Part shown: in pieces, positions 44,607 to 55,925 of the stretch
Layout: each line of letters starts with the position of its first letter
Numbering within the stretch: the first letter of the stretch is position 1
Assembly: GCA_030248225.1 (NCBI GenBank)
Contig: JASANE010024981.1
Coordinates: 124,001-188,000 of the forward strand
Origin: Trileptium ribeirensis
Lineage: Eukaryota; Nematoda; Enoplea; Enoplida; Thoracostomopsidae
DNA: 64,000 bases
Direction of reading: 5' to 3'
The notes under the pieces: model-generated
The model's database searches: none
What the model was told of the DNA's origin: nothing
Seen by the model: only the letters and a program-made list of their open reading frames with translations
Translations under genes and position numbers: made by a program

Positions 44607-45545
44607 GAACCTCGAGAATTAAACTTTTTCGTAGATGTTGTTCTAAATTGTCTCTGACTGAAGTCAGGTGCACGAATCTCCTCTTTTAACCATTCGCGCA
44701 AGTTGGATAGTTCCCACGGATTAGTACCATTTTTAAACAACTAGATCATACATGTTGGTAGCTTGGAAAGAATAATTGGAGTTAAAATTTGACCAAATGT
44801 CTCTTCTGTAAGACCGAGCGCAACGAGGCTTCTGATATGCGTCTCGCGTTCGTCATACGTTTTTGCAACTGTTTGATATCGTGATTAGCGGTGGAAAGAG
44901 CCAACATTGCTTCAAAATGCGCAAAAATAGCCAATTGAGGATTGCCAAACCTTTCTGTGAGAGCCTCGACCGCTTCGGCATAGTTGCCGCTTGTCAGCCT
45001 ATAGCCGTCTATAAGGCTTCTAACATCACCTAAAAGACAACTTTGAAGATACTTGAGTTTGTCTACTTCCGCCAGCTGTTCGTTATCCTAGATGGTTGAG
45101 CAAAAATAGTCCCAAAACTCTGCCCACTGTAATGGATCTCCCTGAAACTTTGTCATTTCCAACTTCGGCAACTACTTTCTCACTCAGTGACCCATTTGGC
45201 GTTCCACGAGCAACGGGACGTACATCTTGTGCTTGCTGGAGAGCATGGCCTCGGGCACTGAGCTTTGCAGCTGCTTCTAAAATGTCGTCATCAAGCGTAG
45301 CAGCTTGTTCACTTTATACGGTAGCCTCGTGATCATCTGCGATAACTATTAGAATTCCGCCGTTTAGCTTTGATGTACGTTCCCTATAATCAGTTAATTT
45401 CGTGATCACAAGTTGCATTTCCTGAAATTCTTCTGCCGACTCTGTTTTTTCTAACCTTTTGGTCCCGTCCATTTGTTTCTTTCAATTGAGCACCAGCGCA
45501 CTGCTTTGACGTTTGAACCTCAAAACTTCTTCGGGAGTTGCCATC
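44534..45545 (-). pseudogene. Decayed Gag of the minus-strand BEL element
   Basis: Minus-strand fragments match the Gag of the intact element: GTNPWELSNLREWLKEEI (compare GSQKWTLSALRDHLKEEI) and, just upstream, THIRSLVALGLTEETFGQIL (compare AHIRSLTALGLTENTFGQVF). Several stops and frameshifts are present. The plus-strand frame 45096-45332 is a shadow. Confidence 0.65.
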
Positions 45546-46043
45546 TATGAACTACTCAGTGCCAACAGAATAAATTGTTACCTGTACGCCAGAATTAAAA
45601 TTTGCTTCAGATAGGTGAAATAAGGCCAACTGTTGACGCCAGCACACAAACTGAGTGGCCAATTGACTAAAAGTAACTCGAACGATAACTGAGTTTTTAA
45701 CACCATAATCTGGTACTATTACACGTGGGATGTTACTGAAATGCAAACCAGCCACTGGACCCCGTTTTTGTTTGAAACTAACAAAAACTTGTTGAACAAA
45801 ACTAATTTTTGCTCGCTTGAAATTGTGACGTTTCAATCCGGCGTAGAACAAATTCAAAATGACGGCACTACTAATCTTTTGATACCGATTAACTTAGATT
45901 TCACACCAGGAACTGGTACGAAATTACAGCCGATGGAGTAAATGAGACAGAAAGACGTCGAACAAACTCGTTAGCAGCTAACAAGATTGTATTCGATAGC
46001 TAATTGTTTGCTGGCTGGTAGTTCGGACCGTACTGAAGGAACA

Positions 46044-46249
46044 TGTGGAAAAAAGCACTAGCAAAGTATAGAGACTGACAATCTGCTGCTATGTTTATTT
46101 TAGCATTAAACCCGTTGAACACTAATCACCCGACATCACACATATCAACTCAAACCTTCTCAGCTAGCTACCCATTTTCATGCAAATCTAACTACAACAA
46201 CAACAATTCATGTGTTTCAAAGAACAATCACATCCTGCTTTCGAGCATA
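46044..46249 (-). repeat. LTR of the minus-strand BEL element (its 5' LTR)
   Basis: Direct repeat of 42886-43102, starting TGTGGAAAAAAGCACTAGC and ending TTTCGAGCATA on the plus strand. Reading left from 46043 on the minus strand, TGTTCCTTCAGTACGG occupies the primer-binding-site position. Confidence 0.7.
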
Positions 46250-46620
46250 CTGGCAGGGTCCAAGTAGGGATTATGTGGCGAACAAATCAGTCACAATACA
46301 ATCAGCAACGTCTAAATTTGACAGTGCTGCAAGTTCATCACGTGTACGCCAAGGAAGTGCTGCTAATAGTTTGATACTAACGACGATCGGTACGACTAGT
46401 GGGACAAATATACCTGAGGAAATTCTGCTCCGCATAATAGATGGGCAACGGATGTACACAAGTTAACGAAGAAACGTGGTAGCGGTGCGATGCTTCGAAA
46501 GAAATTAAAATATCAGCAATATCTCTGGGAGCATGGAATCTGGCCCAGGGACAACCCGCGACTGGCAAATTTTACAGACGATTCAGCGTCAAATAACGAA
46601 CCACAGCCGCCATGCGACCA
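46250..46620 (+). pseudogene. Possible continuation of the older retroelement
   Basis: The frame reading through 46212-46466 begins in the LTR. Its part outside the LTR includes YVANKSVTIQSATSKFDSAA and EEILLRIIDGQRMYTS. It has the same orientation as the ORFs at 41248-42902 and lies directly beyond the BEL insertion, so it may be the 3' part of the interrupted element. No family motif was recognised. Confidence 0.3.
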
Positions 46621-47284
46621 ATAATTTCTATGCACGTTACATTACAATCGTAGCATTTATTGGTAAACAATAATTCAGTGCTAGTTATATAATTCGTATA
46701 TCATTTTGCTTTAGTTGATGGCGCTATCCAGCAATTCACATAGTAAATTCTTTACGAAATACTTCTCAACAGGATTTGCTACATAGCGATACCAATATAA
46801 AAAAGTTTCGTTTTATATAAAGTGTGCGGCTATTCTAGCGGTGAAGGTGGCGAAAGCAACGGCAAGGCTTTGTTCGTCAAATACTATGCTCATTACATGT
46901 CGATAAGAGCAGTAAGGTGCGGAGGACCGCACTGCTTTGGCGAGGGGGTTATGTAGTATGTCTGGAACTTATGATGTTGCTTGTAAGCTTGGCATTTCGA
47001 AGATTGAAGATTAAGTGTTTTGACTTCGTAAAACAAAAACAATCAAAAACATTTTATATATAATTCAGCATCAGAAGGTCGGGCGAGTTAGTTTGATTTT
47101 CATATTGTGCGATGTTTGTTGAAAGTTCTGGTTATTCTGTAATATTTGCGTACGAGTCAATACAAAATAGCTTGTTCTTTAGTAGTGTAGTTTGTAGCGC
47201 GTGATTCGTGAGATTGGCTGAGTGGCTTGGATACAGAACACGGTCCATTCCTGGAACGTATGTTCGCACGTGCAAGCCTGGACA
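46621..47284. other. AT-rich spacer with one hairpin
   Basis: 46918-46936 contains GTGCGG...CCGCAC. Nothing else was recognised. Confidence 0.35.
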
Positions 47285-47455
47285 TGAGTGTACAGTACCT
47301 ATCGGTCCGTTGCTAATTATCGCAAAACTTCAGTATACGGTACCAACCGGAACGTAGTTAAGTATCACACAGTTGCAGCATACGGTACATATCGGCCTGT
47401 AGTTAATTATCGCATAACTCCAGTATACGGTACCATTCGGTCCGTGGCCTTGCAC
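47285..47455. repeat. Tandem repeat of about 46-50 bp, 3-4 units
   Basis: Units carry CAGTATACGGTACC, then CGGTCCGTAGTTAATTATCGCA. The Tyr-rich frame 47288-47497 is simply the translation of this array. Confidence 0.7.
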
Positions 47456-48272
47456 TGCATAGCTCCCCACTATCCACGTCAGGCGTTATATATATGACCA
47501 GTTTTTTTCAAACATGGTGGAACATCGAAAATAAATTTGAAAAACTTAACTTGGAGAAGTGAACTTAAAACACGTGCTACCAATATAATAATGTTTTGCA
47601 GTGCGAATTACAAATACCTGTGTCTGTACCATTCCTGACGTGCAAGCGCTTAGCTCTGAGGTATATACCTACTACGAGAACAAACTACAAAATGAAACTC
47701 CAGAAACGGCAAGAGCAGAAAGCTAGTTTAAAGCATGCTATCTGGGTTACAGGCTCAGAACAAAAATATTGAGTAAGCAGAGCTGATGCCCAAGTCTTCT
47801 GAACTCTGTTTCAGAGTAGTTGGCATGACTTTTTCCTGAATGAATTAGTTTAATAAAGTATTATTCCGGAATGTCATATAGGCTTTTTTACTGAAGTGTC
47901 AGCCGTTTCGAAAGCCCGCTGAAGAAGAATGCACGATTTTGCAACCATATTTACTCTACAGTATTTTGCCCTAAGAATCTTGGCGCCAAAAACCAGCAAA
48001 ACCCATTAGAAGTGTTTTCTAACAGCATTAAGGCCCCGCCTTTACGTTTACTATGCTTTAGACATCCATAACTGTACATATATTATTATATTATTGCTGA
48101 AAATTCTGGCAATGCATGTGATCAATATAAAACTCTAGAAAAAATATGGTTCCCAATAGCGCCTTAGAGATTCCTCAAAACAACAGATGTTAACATATAT
48201 CATTCAATGTACATAAATTTAAAATTGTCGCATTCAAATTTTATAAATTCGTTTCCCACAATACAATTTTAG
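47456..48272. other. Probable intron or upstream region of the globin gene
   Basis: AT-rich. A 59-base segment at 47602-47660 is bounded by a good acceptor (TTTTGCAG) and donor (CTGAG|GTATAT), but its reading frames do not fit the globin exon. Earlier globin exons were not found. Confidence 0.35.
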
Positions 48273-48688
48273 AGGCACCCCAGCGCACCGATCTCGGAGA
48301 TAACACTAATATTTCTAAGTCGAAACATCCGCCACCTGGAATACGTTTTCATGCTCGACGATTCACGAACACACTCGACTTCGTTGTGAAAAACCTGGAC
48401 AACTTGGAACAAGGTGGCGTTCATAAGTTTCTATTCGAACTCGGCGCCAAACATGTTCAACATCGACGCGCAGGTTTCAATACGAAACTTTGGGATCTTT
48501 TTGCTGAAACAATGATTGTCCGAACTCTCGATTGGGGAAATAAATCACAACGATGTCCTGCAACACATGAAGCATGGAGTATTATTATCTTGTATGTAAT
48601 AAGGACGATGAAGGACGGATATCATGCAGAGATGAAAAGACTTCGGTACCCATCGGTGGAATCATTATCTAGAAAATCACCGCAATAA
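48273..48688 (+). CDS. Terminal exon of a globin gene
   Basis: An acceptor (CAATTTTAG) at 48271-48272 opens a phase-1 exon of 137 codons ending in TAA at 48686-48688. The peptide carries the second half of a globin fold. A helix-E-like segment is RFHARRFTNTLDFVVKNLDN, the proximal-His region of helix F is ELGAKHVQHRRAGF, and helix G is LWDLFAETMI. Helix H is EAWSIIILYVIRTMKDGYH. A polar extension follows (MKRLRYPSVESLSRKSPQ). The His in LGAKHV is the expected haem ligand. The spacing and the KDGY end resemble the large, variable globin family of nematodes. Exons with helices A-D should lie upstream. The stop codon lies in an AATAAA hexamer. A Ser/Lys/Pro-rich lead-in (NISKSKHPPPG) precedes helix E. 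Confidence 0.8.
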
Positions 48689-49066
48689 AATTAAACGGTA
48701 ATATAATTCAAGGATATTGTGGCAATCTCGTCCACAATGGCGCTCAAACAGCCCCGTACAACGCCTTGTAATTCCCGAAATTGCCCAGAGTAGTAAGGTA
48801 AAATATTGATTGCAATCTTAAAAAAATATCTTGGTTTTATCTTCCTCGTCGGCGGTACCTACTCAAGCGAAATATTTAGGCAAGAGCACTTCTATCTAAA
48901 AACAATACTAACTGAAATATAAATATCGAAATTTCGAATTCACAAGCTTCAATAAAAGTTAGAATTTCTCTACGCACATTTTCACGTCGCGTCGAAGTGT
49001 TAGTCTTTATGGATATCCATTGCTCGTGGGCTTGGGGAGGGGGAGTTAAAAGGCTACAGCCAAAAG
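48689..49066. other. Spacer between globin exon and satellite
   Basis: AT-rich. 49030-49066 already shows G-rich words (GGGGAGGGGGAGTTAAAAGG) related to the satellite unit. No gene. Confidence 0.4.
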
Positions 49067-49500
49067 GGAGAAGAGGGGTGCGTTGATCTAAGGACGACGG
49101 TAAACACGGCTTTTAGGGGGGAGGGCTTTTAACTACTCGAACTCTTATTACCGCCTATGCTGTAACCTCGATCAAAGTTGAGAAGAGGGGTGCGTCGATC
49201 TAAGGACGACGGTAAACATGGCTTTTAGGGGGAGGTCTTTTAACTACTCAAACCCTTATAGCCGCCTATGCTGTAACCTCGATCAAAGTTGAGAAGAGGG
49301 GTGCGTCGATCTAAGGACGACGGTAAACATGGCTTTTAGGGGGGAGGGCTTTTAACTACTCAAACCCTTATAGCCGCCTATGCTGTAACCTCGATCAAAG
49401 TTGAGAAGAGGGGTGCGTCGATCTAAGGACGACGGTAAACATGGCTTTTAGGGGGAGGTCTTTTAACTACTCAAACCCTTATAGCCGCCTATGCTGTAAC

Positions 49501-49623
49501 GGGGGGGGCCCGGGGGACCGACGGGCCAGAAACCCGGACGAAAGAGAAAGACAACAAACAGAGCACCAACCCCCGAAGACAACGAGAAAGAAGAAAACAA
49601 CAAAACAAAAACAAACACCACCC
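49501..49623. other. Abnormal stretch inside the satellite
   Basis: A run of G then a T-poor, purine/C-rich text (GACAACAAACAGAGCACCAA) interrupts an otherwise regular unit between TGTAAC and CTCGATC. It resembles no other part of the array and is probably a consensus error. Confidence 0.5.
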
Positions 49624-50512
49624 CTCGATCAAAGTTGAGAAGAGGGGTGCGTCGATCTAAGGACGACGGTAAACATGGCTTTTAGGGGGAGGTCTTTTAA
49701 CTACTCAAACCCTTATAGCCGCCTCACGAGAACCATGCTGTAACCTCGATCAAAGTTGAGAAGAGGGGTGCGTCGATCTAAGGACGACAGTAAACATGGC
49801 TTTTAGGGGGAGGGCTTTTAACTACTCAAACCCTTATAGCCGCCTATGCTGTAACCTCGATCAAAGTTGAGAAGAGGGGTGCGTCGATCTAAGGACGACG
49901 GTAAACATGGCTTTTAGGGGGAGGGCTTTTAACTACTCAAACCCTTATAGCCGCCTATGCTGTAACCTCGATCAAAGTTGAGAAGAGGGGTGCGTCGATC
50001 TAAGGACGACGGTAAACATGGCTTTTAGGGGGAGGTCTTTTAACTACTCAAACCCTTATAGCCGCCTATGCTGTAACCTCGATCAAAGTTGAGAAGAGGG
50101 GTGCGTCGATCTAAGGACGACAGTAAACATGGCTTTTAGGGGGGAGGGCTTTTAACTACTCAAACCCTTATAGCCGCCTATGCTGTAACCTCGATCAAAG
50201 TTGAGAAGAGGGGTGCGTCGATCTAAGGACGACGGTAAACATGGCTTTTAGGGGGGAGGGCTTTTAACTACTCAAACCCTTATAGCCGCCTATGCTGTAA
50301 CCTCGATCAAAGTTGAGAAGAGGGGTGCGTCGATCTAAGGACGACGGTAAACATGGCTTTTAGGGGGAGGTCTTTTAACTACTCAAACCCTTATAGCCGC
50401 CTATGCTGTAACCTCGATCAAAGTTGAGAAGAGGGGTGCGTCGATCTAAGGACGACGGTAAACATGGCTTTTAGGGGGGAGGGCTTTTAACTACTCAAAC
50501 CCTTATAGCCGC

Positions 50513-51190
50513 TTTAACCTCAAAAAGGGAGGGGGGGGGATAGGACAACCGCGCAACAGACAGGGGAGGCACTCTCAAACCCATAGCCGCCTATGCTCGA
50601 GCCTCGATCAAACAAGAAGAGAATCTCGATAAAGACACAAAACATCTGCAAGGAGGAGCTTGAGCACTCAAACCCATAGCCGCCTAGCTAACCTCCAGAA
50701 GAAAAGAGGCAGATCTAGACAAGCACCGAAACGCGCAGCTGACTGAACCCTCTAGCCACTATGCTAACCGATCAAAGGAGGGAACACGTAGACGATGAAC
50801 ATCCGCCAGGAGCTTCAACTATAGCCTAATCACACTATGCTAACCTCAATCAAAGGAGAAGAGAGACGTATAAGAGACAGACAAAACACTAGCTTAGAGC
50901 AACTACTCAATCCCATAGCACCTAATTAGCTAAATCAAAGAGTGGATTCTAGACAACAAAAACAGCTTGAAAGACTACTACTCAAGCCCATAGCCGCTAT
51001 GTCTTAACCTCAGATGAATAAGAATAGAGGATATCAGACAACAGTAACATGCTTGAGCTTACTCTCAAACCCTTATGCACTATACTTACCTCAACTCAAA
51101 GAGAAAGATACATAAATCTCAGACAACAAAACACCTTACAAGAAACACTACTAAACCCATACCACCAGCAACTCAACAGAAAGAAAAAAT
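50513..51190. other. Scrambled, T-depleted satellite copies
   Basis: About six units can be followed by remnants such as CTCAAACCCATAGCCGCCTA and CGATCAAA, each shortened and stripped of T and of the G runs. Normal units resume abruptly at about 51210. Natural decay should not remove one base preferentially, so poor consensus is likely. Confidence 0.5.
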
Positions 51191-51637
51191 CAAACAACAA
51201 AAACACAAACTATGTTGTAACTTCGATCAAAGTTGAGAAGAGGGGTGCGTCGATCTAAGGACGACAGTAAACATGGCTTTTAGGGGGGAGGGCTTTTAAC
51301 TACTCAAACCCTTATAGCCGCCTATGCTGTAACCTCGATCAAAGTTGAGAAGAGGGGTGCGTCGATCTAAGGACGACGGTAAACATGGCTTTTAGGGGGA
51401 GGGCTTTTAACTACTCAAACCCTTATAGCCGCCTATGCTGTAACCTCGATCAAAGTTGAGAAGAGGGGTGCGTCGATCTAAGGACGACGGTAAACATGGC
51501 TTTTAGGGGGAGGGCTTTTAACTACTCAAACCCTTATAGCCGCCTATGTTGTAACTTCGATCAAAGTTGAGAAGAGGGGTGCGTCGATCTAAGGACGACA
51601 GTAAACATGGCTTTTAGGGGGAAGGGCTTTTAACTAC

Positions 51638-51757
51638 TCAGGGCGAGGAGGCGTTGCGCGCGCCCTCCTCGCGCTTCTAACCTCAGGGAGAAGAAGATCG
51701 ATCTAGACACGTCCCGACCTCTCCCTTGCCCTTCTACCCCCCCACACCCCCCCCCAA
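51638..51757. other. Abnormal stretch inside the satellite
   Basis: GGGCGAGGAGGCGTTGCGCG followed by a C-rich run replaces part of one unit. As with the other two stretches, the flanking units are regular. Confidence 0.45.
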
Positions 51758-53094
51758 CCCTTATAGCCGCCTATGCTGTAACCTCGATCAAAGTTGAGAA
51801 GACGGGTGCGTCGATCTAAGGACGACGGTAAACATGGCTTTTAGGGGGAGGGCTTTTAACTACTCAAACCCTTATAGCCGCCTATGCTGTAACCTCGATC
51901 AAAGTTGAGAAGAGGGGTGCGTCGATCTAAGGACGACAGTAAACATGGCTTTTAGGGGGGAGGGCTTTTAACTACTCAAACCCTTATAGCCGCCTATGCT
52001 GTAACCTCGATCAAAGTTGAGAAGAGGGGTGCGTCGATCTAAGGACGACAGTAAACATGGCTTTTAGGGGGGAGGGCTTTTAACTACTCAAACCCTTATA
52101 GCCGCCTATGCTGTAACCTCGATCAAAGTTGAGAAGAGGGGTGCGTCGATCTAAGGACGACGGTAAACATGGCTTTTAGGGGGAGGGCTTTTAACTACTC
52201 AAACCCTTATAGCCGCCTATGCTGTAACCTCGATCAAAGTTGAGAAGAGGGGTGCGTCGATCTAAGGACGACGGTAAACATGGCTTTTAGGGGGAGGTCT
52301 TTTAACTACTCAAACCCTTATAGCCGCCTATGCTGTAACCTCGATCAAAGTTGAGAAGAGGGTGCGTTGATCTAAGGACGACGATAAACATGGCTTTTAG
52401 GGGGAGGTCTTTTAACTACTCAAACCCTTATAGCCGCCTATGCTGTAACCTCGATCAAAGTTGAGAAGAGGGGTGCGTCGATCTAAGGACGACGATAAAC
52501 ATGGCTTTTAGGGGGGAGGGCTTTTAACTACTCAAACCCTTATAGCCGCCTATGCTGTAACCTCGATCAAAGTTGAGAAGAGGGGTGCGTCGATCTAAGG
52601 ACGACAGTAAACATGGCTTTTAGGTGGGAGGGCTTTTAACTACTCAAACCCTTATAGCCGCCTATGCTGTAACCTCGATCAAAGTTGAGAAGAGGGGTGC
52701 GTCGATCTAAGGACGACAGTAAACATGGCTTTTAGAGGGAGGGCTTTTAACCACTCAAACCCTTATAGCCGCCTATGCTGTAACCTCGATCAAAGTTGAG
52801 AAGAGGGGTGCGTCGATCTAAGGACGACAGTAAACATGGCTTTTAGGGGGGAGGGCTTTTAACTACTCAAACCCTTATAACCGCCTATGCTGTAACCTCA
52901 ATTTTTCAGTTCACTGATATAAGCTTTAAATATTTCACTATTTGTAGAATAAAATTTTGGTTACTAGATGCAAAACGAAATGTGTTAAATGAATCATTTA
53001 CTTATTGAAGTTTTCAAATTTGTCTACACATCATGTGTACAATTACATTTTTTGAAAAATTAAACATAGTTTATATTTACTATTTAACACATTT

Positions 53095-53480
53095 AGGAGA
53101 TGTTATTTCCAACTACCGTTGGGCCTTTAGTGCTCTAAAGTTCTAAAAACAACGTAATTTTCAACGACATTTTTATAGAAAATAAGGATAATTTGTTATA
53201 TTACTTTGCAATAAACCTATAGTCCCCTAATTGCGCTTTTTACTACTTCTGGCTATGTCCAAGCTAAATGTTGTAGTGTCAACGGTCAAAACAAATTTCT
53301 TTTCTTATCTGCATTATATCTTGCGGCAGTTAATAAATATATGTTATTACATAGCTAGGCGTTAATATCTGTAATTGATTTTGCTTTGCTATTTTTAATG
53401 ATCGTTAAAATTGAATTTTCATGGTAGCTGGGATTTCACCAACCGAGCTTCTGTTACGATGACAGAGTTAGGGTTAGTTG
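53095..53480 (+). repeat. Interspersed repeat family A, copy 3
   Basis: CCAACTACCGTTGGGCC, GCGCTTTTTACTACTTCTGG, CTATGTCCAAGCTAAATG, GTCAACGGTCAAAACA and GGGATTTCACCAACCGAGC occur in the same order as at 8400-8815 and 24175-24470. Confidence 0.5.
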
Positions 53481-55446
53481 CAAAAGCCTATCTTAAAAAT
53501 ACGAATATATAATATTATCCTCACAAGCACCAGTAAATTGTAGCTCGCCAAAGGCGTATACGTATATTAGTGTTTTTAGTTAGGAATGTGGATCGCAAGG
53601 TCTAGGTGCCTAGCCTTACACTGCATATATGTATATGTAACATCTAAGCATTACTGTGCTGTCGCTATAAAACTGTAGACTGAATTACACAGACACTAGG
53701 TTCAGAACTGGAGCACCATTGTGCTGCTCTCAATAGATACTCAAGCAGAAGCACCATTGTGCTCTCACAATACAAATAGAAATAACTACTCGATTCGAGA
53801 TAAACTTTTCCATTTAGGAGTTCGTATTCAGTTACTACACGGGGTATTGGTCACCATATTAGGTCGCCGGTGCAATATGTCAAGGACACCTGAAGTATGA
53901 AAATAATTTTTCATTACGACAGTGGGAACCATGTTACCTCCTTCTAACGATATAAATCCATTAAACGCATGTTACGATAAAAACGTTTGATATAGCCGCA
54001 TATCGGTTCATTAGTTATAACTATGAATCTTTGAGTTCAAGGTCAAGATAGGCAAAAACTGGTTCTTGCCAAATTAGTGTCATATAAATTAGTGTCTATA
54101 TATAAATAGTGTAAAACTTGGGCTATATTAACGGTCTGGTAAAACTTGGGCTATATTAACGTGTTCAAGGAAATACTGCCGTCGTCGTGCGTTTATATAG
54201 AGCTTGATTTTCTGGGACCATCAATTTGGGATTGTTAAACACAGTAAAATTACACTGGACTAAAGTTACAAGCCCAATTGTCCAGCACAGCAACAACTAG
54301 TGAAGCATACTTTAATATACCTACGTTTGAATTAGTATGTTTTCTTCTAATGATGATCGTTTCAAAACGGCAATACAAACCGATTTTTTAGTAAACTTGG
54401 AAACGCCAGGAAAATTTTCACCTCGATTAAAGAAAACTTCGGCTCAGATACACCATACCGCTGAAATAAAACTGTAGTATTTGATTTAATTTTATTTATT
54501 CAAATGTCAAAACCTAAACTGGACAAAAATCGAAAATGCTAAAATTACAACAGCTATTATCTAGGTCATGTTTAGCCAATTTATTAAACGTATGCGATTA
54601 GTTTTGCTGGATCGGGTTTACAATTTTGCTAAATTCAAAAAAAATAAATTGCAATGCCAGATGCATCATTGGGGTCAATGGGTGATCAGGCGCAGCAACC
54701 TGAAAAAAACTTGGAGCCATGGAATGCAAAGGTACGCTTTGAAATACAACTATCGCTTGCAAAGCAATAAACGATTAAAGGAATAACGGATTTTCTGCAT
54801 TAATGACATTTGTGAAACATGGATATTGGAGGTGTATACGAAATGCAAAAAGCTATTAATAAACTATCATTGGATTCTAGCATCCGGCGCTCAATCCTTA
54901 CTTTGGCGAACCTTTGTATATGTGTTAATTATCGTCCTTTTGTCATACTTTAGAAAACCCCAGCCGCGATGGTTGACTTAATATTTTAATATGACATCGG
55001 ATTTCCAATTCAGTGATTGAAAAAGACTTACCAACAACCAAATATGCTAGCCCAAATATATTTTTTGCGTTATTGAAGTGGTCATTCTCTCGCAAAATCG
55101 CGGCTCCAACGTTTAATACAATCTAGACAGTACCCATTTCAAATTTAATTAGTATGTTTAATAGCAGTTATGTGTGCCCATACACGAGGTTAAAAACAAT
55201 GGTCGAAAATGTCGCGTTATCGGATAGTAACTAGTCATTTTGAATCACGTTTTCTTCGAGGCGGTCGGAAATAGGTGAAGCGAATAATTCCAAGCGGCTT
55301 TAACCACTGAATTACAATATCAAAACAAGGCAACCTCAGAGCAAAAATGAACTGATTTTGGTATATAATTTTTATACAAAAAGATTTTAATTATTTTTTA
55401 TTAAAATATTAATTTTAATTTTATAGACAAAAAGAATTTTTATACA
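53481..55446. other. AT-rich sequence with two small tandem duplications
   Basis: GCACCATTGTGCT occurs twice, near 53710 and 53751, and is itself nearly palindromic. A 28-bp duplication (TAAAACTTGGGCTATATTAA) lies at about 54110-54163. The frame 54568-54786 has no recognised motif. Confidence 0.4.
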
Positions 55447-55459
55447 TAGACATGAAATA

Positions 55460-55925
55460 GAAAAAATTGGATAAAAAATACAAAAATTGGAGAAAAAATA
55501 CAAAAATTGGAGAAAAAATACAAAAATTGGAGAAAAAATACAAAACTTGGAGAAAAAATACAAAAACTGGAGATGAAATACAAAAATTGGAGATGAAAAA
55601 CAAAAATTGGAGAAAAAATATAAAAATTGGATAAGTTGGAGATGAAATACAAAAATTGGAGAAAAAATACAAAAATTGGAGAAAAAATACAAAAATTGAA
55701 GAAATTGGAGCTGAAATACAAAAATTAGAGAAAAAATACAAAACTTGGAGAAAAAATACAAAAATTGGAGATGAAAAACAAAAATTGGAGAAAAAATATA
55801 AAAATTGGAGAAAAAATACAAAAATTGGAGAAGTTGGAGATGAAATACAAAAATTGGAGAAAAAATACAAAAATTGGAGAAGATGGAGATGAAATACAAA
55901 AATTGGAGAAATTAGAGAAAAATAT
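55460..55925. repeat. 20-bp minisatellite, about 23 units
   Basis: The unit TACAAAAATTGGAGAAAAAA varies slightly (GAGATGAAA, GAAGTTGGA insertions). Because 20 is not a multiple of three, the reading frame rotates through three peptides. The array is open in several frames on both strands (for example 55387-55899 minus, Phe/Cys/Ser-rich; 55656-55892 plus, Lys-rich). These are not genes. Confidence 0.95.

Larger units (their letters stand above)
42886..46249 (-). mobile_element. Internally deleted BEL element on the minus strand
   Basis: Two direct LTRs bound about 2.9 kb of interior that reads on the minus strand. The order is leader, decayed Gag (45.5-44.6 kb), only the extreme C-terminus of Pol (44606-44337), then the SGNH-type second ORF (44280-43124). 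Protease, reverse transcriptase, RNase H and integrase are missing. LTR divergence is clearly greater than in the element at 32422, so the insertion is older. No target duplication was recognised. Confidence 0.7.
49067..52900. repeat. Satellite array of about 111-bp units
   Basis: Around 34 units of 111-112 bp. The unit includes AACCTCGATCAAAGTTGAGA, GAGGGGTGCGTCGATCTAAG, GACGACGGTAAACATGGC, a run of five or six G, and TACTCAAACCCTTATAGCCG. Units differ mostly by G-run length (GGGGGAGG or GGGGGGAGG), CGG/CAG and GGGC/GGTC. Variants recur in blocks, suggesting homogenisation by larger segments. Three stretches (49501-49623, 50513-51190, 51638-51757) are abnormal. The frame 49441-49638 is an artefact of the array. 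Confidence 0.95.

Noticed and set aside
46910..46940. GTGCGG/CCGCAC hairpin considered as part of a tRNA
   Set aside because: No anticodon arm, T-arm or conserved GTTC box lies at the required distances.
47602..47660. 59-base segment with good splice sites upstream of the globin exon
   Set aside because: The only phase that would join the globin exon contains a stop, so it is not a globin exon. It could belong to an unknown transcript.
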